Below are positions 62,681 through 64,000 of a stretch of 64,000 nucleotides of DNA, in pieces. The translations under genes and the position numbers were made by a program. This DNA is from Bombyx mori (taxonomy: Eukaryota; Arthropoda; Insecta; Lepidoptera; Bombycidae), in contig NC_085114.1 in NCBI RefSeq assembly GCF_030269925.1, positions 14,402,001 to 14,466,000 of the forward strand, in the 5' to 3' direction. The first letter of the stretch is position 1. Each line of letters begins with the position of its first letter. The notes below the pieces were generated by a model, which was given only the letters and a program-made list of their open reading frames with translations, was not told the DNA's origin and did not search any database.

Positions 62681-62689
62681 TAGAAGAAG

Positions 62690-62715
62690 TGCACAATCTT
62701 CGATCAATGCACAAT
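62690..62715. repeat. 10-bp core flanked by exact 8-bp repeats
   Basis: tgcacaat (62690-62697), cttcgatcaa (62698-62707), tgcacaat (62708-62715). The core equals the first ten bases of the palindrome at 62524. Confidence 0.93.
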
Positions 62716-63013
62716 GCTAACATTTTTTTTAAAATAATGCATAAAAGATACATTAAATCAATAAAGAAAACATTACACACACTACATACCATGTATTTGA
62801 CGCACACGCGCATGCATACTATTTATTGTCAAACTTTTGTTCTTTACGTCTGTTGTCAAATTGAGAATAGACTAAATATTTTCTTTGTTAATTTTTATAG
62901 TATAGTCTTAACGAAATTAGTGATTATAGAAGTATAAAATACAATCATAATAGTGTACAAACTTACAATTCCAATTAATTATAGTCGAATTTCGACTACT
63001 GCGGGACCTCTAG

Positions 63014-63825
63014 TTTATATAAGTACCTACTATATAGATGTTATTTTTTCTGTTAACGCAAATGTGAGTCTACGAGACTTCGAGGTCATCAACCTGTTAG
63101 GGCGTAGCTCCAGCTGATGACCGCTTTTCGTTACATTGCGTCGTCTTTCCTTCTTTCGTGTCGCCTTGCATGGTTTTAATTTATTCTCAGATGTCCCAGA
63201 GCCCACAGATCTCGCTTTTAATTGGTAATCTACTGTTTTGATTGACCTGGGTGACCTGGGTGACCTTGCAGTTAATAAATTTCAGATTGCAGATTGAACT
63301 ACTTTACCCAATCTGTTGCTAAAAACCTCACTCTTATCTTCTTATCTTGGGATCTTTGTGACATACTGATTCGTATGCTTGCATTATTCGATTGCTATGA
63401 TTAAAGAAATGGTAACCGAAGTACCAAAGTTGAATATAAAAATATACACTGACAGTGAGATAGTAAGATTGCTGTTAATTAACCTCAAAATGGCTGCGCA
63501 CGGCCGAATACTAGTTGTTACAATTAAATATACATTTTATTATGTAGAATAGGGATCGCAGTGCACAAAAACAAATTTACACTGTTCCAAAAGTCTTCTG
63601 TTATAATAATAATTACAAATTAATTAACACTTTTATTACGCCTTGCTCATTTTATCGTCACCATCTTCCTTTTCTCTGTCATTCTGTCTGTCACTCTCTT
63701 CTCCCTTTCTTTCCGTTTTCTCTCACTCACTCACATCTTAACGCTCCGTTTCACACTCTTTTCATACGTTCCGTTCTTACCAATCCTACACATAATATAT
63801 AATAATATATCGAGGAGTAAAAGGA
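63014..63825. other. Intergenic, nothing recognised
   Basis: AT-rich with a pyrimidine-rich stretch at 63670-63780. gacctgggtgacctgggtga at 63245 is a small tandem repeat. No gene is supported. Confidence 0.5.
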
Positions 63826-64000
63826 TTAAACCAAAGCAACATTTCGCTGAATACGCAACATTTATCATTGTAATTAAAGATGCGTTTTATTTGGTATAAG
63901 CATCAATAGTTTGATGTTTTTAATTGAACTTCAATTAGGTATGTTTACCCCATTCAAATAACCGAAAAAGTTTTTGTGTAATGATACTTTTTCCAAAATT
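63826..64000. repeat. Unassigned repeat R, uninterrupted copy, cut by window end
   Basis: acatttcgctgaatacgcaa, gcgttttatttggtataagc and tgatactttttccaaaatt match 38645-38790 and 39052-39070 without the MITE, so it shows the empty insertion site. Confidence 0.78.

Larger units (their letters stand above)
61618..62684 (-). mobile_element. R1-type LINE, 5'-truncated, inside the Helitron
   Basis: On the minus strand it runs from the ORF2 C-terminus to a long GC-rich 3' UTR and an A tail (T run at 61618-61637). An 11-bp target duplication, agaagtgcaca, lies at 61607-61617 and 62685-62695. GC content contrasts sharply with the surrounding AT-rich host. Confidence 0.88.
61505..63013 (+). mobile_element. 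Helitron-like element, split by an R1-type LINE
   Basis: Starts TCTATATATTAATACGTGAA after A and ends ctgcgggacctCTAG before T. A hairpin, agtcgaa/ttcgact, at 62983-62997 sits 12 bp ahead of CTAG, as Helitron 3' ends require. Net of the 1.07-kb LINE the element is about 0.43 kb, so it is non-autonomous. Confidence 0.85.

Noticed and set aside
62080..62937. 285-codon plus-strand frame
   Set aside because: It is the antisense of the GC-rich R1-type LINE coding region and 3' UTR; no sensible domain.

Overview
The window reads as silkworm (Bombyx mori or B. mandarina) or very close lepidopteran nuclear DNA. It is AT-rich, eukaryotic and intron-containing. It is packed with repeats typical of that genome: about twenty copies of a ~245-bp BMC1-type unit (family names here are from memory), Bm1-like SINEs, several non-LTR retrotransposons, Helitrons and mariner-type MITEs. 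There are no bacterial-style operons, rRNAs, CRISPR arrays or convincing functional tRNAs.

Bases 1-18233 (minus strand) hold almost all of one conserved gene: CNOT3, a subunit of the CCR4-NOT mRNA deadenylase complex. I rebuilt 15 exons by hand. Splice sites are GT-AG, phases agree throughout, and the reading frame runs 643 codons from the start Met to the window edge. The N-terminal Not3 coiled-coil domain is in exons 1-5, a Ser/Thr/Pro-rich linker in exons 6-11, and the C-terminal NOT box in exons 12-15. Only the last few bases and the stop lie outside the window. The introns carry many transposon fragments, some within 50-70 bp of a splice site.

Bases 18234-64000 show no second confident host gene. 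The best hint is a 49-bp candidate first exon encoding a signal peptide (36703-36751, plus). The rest is layered mobile DNA: a 5'-truncated RTE-like LINE with a 61-bp target duplication (19646-20668); a cluster of Helitron-like elements (30.5-41.8 kb, 59.3 kb); an internally deleted Ty3/gypsy-like LTR element with near-identical LTRs (47879-51149); a long inverted repeat of two 261-bp arms (46724-47772); a TIR element (57363-58129); a jockey-like LINE with target duplications (60188-61326); and a Helitron split by an R1-type LINE (61505-63013).

The most unusual signal is a set of three tiny insertions (62516-62556, 62690-62715, 59532-59553). Each is a short core containing TCGAT flanked by an exact 8-bp direct repeat. 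Two share the 10-base core cttcgatcaa, and one is a 25-bp near-palindrome inside a LINE reading frame. They look like footprints or very small relics of one element with 8-bp target duplications.
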